DNA of 64,000 nt from Microbulbifer rhizosphaerae (GTDB lineage: Bacteria; Pseudomonadota; Gammaproteobacteria; Pseudomonadales; Cellvibrionaceae): the NCBI RefSeq assembly GCF_014191725.1, contig NZ_JACHWZ010000013.1, forward strand, positions 62,001 to 126,000, written 5' to 3'. Below the pieces are notes generated by a model. The model was not told the origin of the DNA and made no database searches. It worked only from the letters and a program-made list of their open reading frames with translations. Made by a program: the position numbers and the translations under genes. Shown piece by piece: positions 63,070-64,000 of the stretch (the stretch's first letter is position 1; the number at the start of each line of letters is the position of its first letter).

Positions 63070-63366
63070 TTATGCGGAAGGAGGGGCTCGTATGGAGTTG
63101 CCGCTGCGGGCTATCTGAAAAGGAGTCTGACTGCACAGGCGGGGAATTTGAAGATGCCCGAACGGCTCCCCCGCAGTTGCGAGAGCGAGTTGAAAATCTC
63201 CATCGCCGTCTTCATCAGCGGGAGGGAAGCCCTGGTCATCGCCGCCAGCTTGCATGTAACTGGCGACATTCCCAATCTTTTGAGTTTCAACCGGGCCCGT
63301 CTCCGCCTGCACCGCATTGCACAGCAGCAGCGACTGAAGAACAAGAAATAAAAGCCCGGTTCGCAC
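63070..63366 (-). CDS. small secreted protein of unknown function
   Basis: 98 aa from GTG 63366 with AGGA eight bases upstream. Clear signal peptide (MRTGLLFLVLQSLLLCNAVQA, taking the start as Met), then ETGPVETQKIGNVASYMQAG and an acidic GGDDQGFPPADEDGDGDF stretch. The last 40 residues look less protein-like and might be a frameshifted remnant. No family recognised. Downstream of the CNNM/CBS gene on the same strand, separated by 68 bases. Confidence 0.4.
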   Translation of the reverse strand: MRTGLLFLVLQSLLLCNAVQAETGPVETQKIGNVASYMQAGGDDQGFPPADEDGDGDFQLALATAGEPFGHLQIPRLCSQTPFQIARSGNSIRAPPSA

Positions 63367-63434
63367 GAAAAAAATCCTACATTAAAATCACGAATACCTG
63401 AATTGATAGACCGCGACGGTGGAGCGGGGTTTCA

Positions 63435-64000
63435 TCATTTGTCGCTGTCCGGCCGGTCGACGGTATCACTTTCGGTTTCCCGTCCATCCTGCGCCTCCTG
63501 GACATCTTCGTCCACCTTTAATCCATATCTTTTCGAGCGCCAGCGCCACAGGCGCTTGGCGACTTCCTGGCGGTCCGGGGTCTTATCCGCCTCGTCAACG
63601 ATCTCCTCCCCCAGCAGGGTTTCCAGCAGATCTTCCAGGGTTACCAGCCCCTCCAGGCCGCCGTACTCATCCACCACCGCGCTGATCTGCACCCGCCGCG
63701 CGAGCATTTTCTGGAACGCCTGGTAGATGTTAGCGGTCTCCGGCAACATCAGCATATCACGCCGGTATTCCGCCAGTTTTTCCGCCGAGTTGCCGCGGGC
63801 GTAGGCCAGCAGCAGGTCCTGCTTGAGCACGAAGCCCACTACGCAGTCCGGGTCCTGGCGCTCGTAGACCGGGATGCGCGAAAAGCGGCTTTTTTCCACC
63901 TCTTCATAGGACTCTTCCACAGTCGCGTCCTGGGACAGGGAGAAAACCACGGTGCGCGGTGTCATTACCTCGCGCACGGAGTGGTCGCGCAGGGTGAAGA
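63435..64000 (-). CDS. CNNM/CBS-domain (HlyC/CorC-type) transporter-associated protein, C-terminal part
   Basis: Partial; the gene continues past the window edge (in-frame codons for FTLRDHSVREVMTPRTVVF lead to the edge). The visible 188 residues contain the VMTPRTVVF motif that follows the membrane (DUF21) part, then two CBS domains, including SRIPVYERQDPDCVVGFVLKQDLL and VVDEYGGLEGLVTLEDLLETLLGEEIVDE. Proteins of this type take part in Mg2+/Co2+ efflux or other ion handling. The tail is acidic. The upstream membrane domain is outside the window. Confidence 0.85.
   Translation of the reverse strand, partial: FTLRDHSVREVMTPRTVVFSLSQDATVEESYEEVEKSRFSRIPVYERQDPDCVVGFVLKQDLLLAYARGNSAEKLAEYRRDMLMLPETANIYQAFQKMLARRVQISAVVDEYGGLEGLVTLEDLLETLLGEEIVDEADKTPDRQEVAKRLWRWRSKRYGLKVDEDVQEAQDGRETESDTVDRPDSDK

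Noticed and set aside
62900..63136. 78-codon frame on the minus strand
   Set aside because: No ribosome site, contains the palindromes, overlaps the end of the small secreted protein frame.

Overview
This 64 kb window is GC-rich chromosomal DNA from a gammaproteobacterium. The evidence is an E. coli-like LPS inner-core set (waaA, hldE, waaC, waaF, waaG, waaP, waaL), glnE, argA/argE, gcvT/gcvH, lgt-thyA-folA, ptsP-rppH and a TonB2-type Ton operon with DUF3450 and TPR partners. Gene order recalls Pseudomonas in blocks (tolC to waaA to LPS core to ilvE/glnE; HAD-rppH-ptsP; lgt-thyA-folA). The mixture of blocks plus the DUF3450/TtpC/TPR Ton operon suggests a marine Cellvibrionales-type organism, for example Microbulbifer. 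That placement is inference, not something the sequence proves. No tRNA, rRNA, CRISPR array, prophage or complete insertion sequence was seen.

Layout. 0-6 kb: edge of a small unknown gene, nudF, then a minus-strand operon of two short PqiA proteins, a six-MCE PqiB-like protein and two DUF4136 lipoproteins (lipid transport between membranes). 6-9 kb: tolC facing waaA. 9.2-11 kb: a lower-GC gene for a secreted amidase with a SapA-like C-terminal domain. 11-13.2 kb: an FAD oxidoreductase/aldo-keto reductase pair whose last stop codon carries a 190-bp MITE. 13.5-25 kb: LPS core region, with a hldE-tagD-tagF-like operon, a glycosyltransferase and waaL, and waaF-waaC-waaG-waaP plus two further sugar kinases. 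25-31 kb: ilvE, glnE, an orphan GspE-type ATPase. 31-38 kb: PhoU-like regulator and Pit phosphate carrier, argE, argA, ilvD. 38-44 kb: an extra tonB and the Ton operon DUF3450-ttpC-exbB-exbD-tonB-TPR. 44-47.5 kb: lgt-thyA-folA with stop/start overlaps, then a NRDE/TANGO2 protein preceded by a heptanucleotide array. 48-53.3 kb: three tandem L,D-transpeptidases and a Tat-exported YcbK-type protein. 53.5-60 kb: imelysin lipoprotein, HAD phosphatase, rppH, ptsP, gcvH, gcvT. 60-64 kb: SLC13 carrier, 2OG-Fe(II) oxygenase, a small secreted protein and the 3' part of a CNNM/CBS protein.

Most of the window is envelope biology: LPS core synthesis and phosphorylation, lipid transport, TolC export, Ton energy transduction and peptidoglycan cross-linking or trimming. 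Amino-acid and one-carbon metabolism are interleaved. Palindromic REP-like elements sit in many intergenic gaps and several touch start or stop codons. Start sites were chosen from Shine-Dalgarno spacing and alignment to remembered family N-termini; several genes use TTG or GTG. The least expected features are the MITE in a stop codon, the heptad array, the SapA-fused amidase, the PqiABC variant with DUF4136 lipoproteins, the glycerol-phosphate genes in an LPS core locus, and a 29-bp motif shared by the waaA and gcvT leaders.
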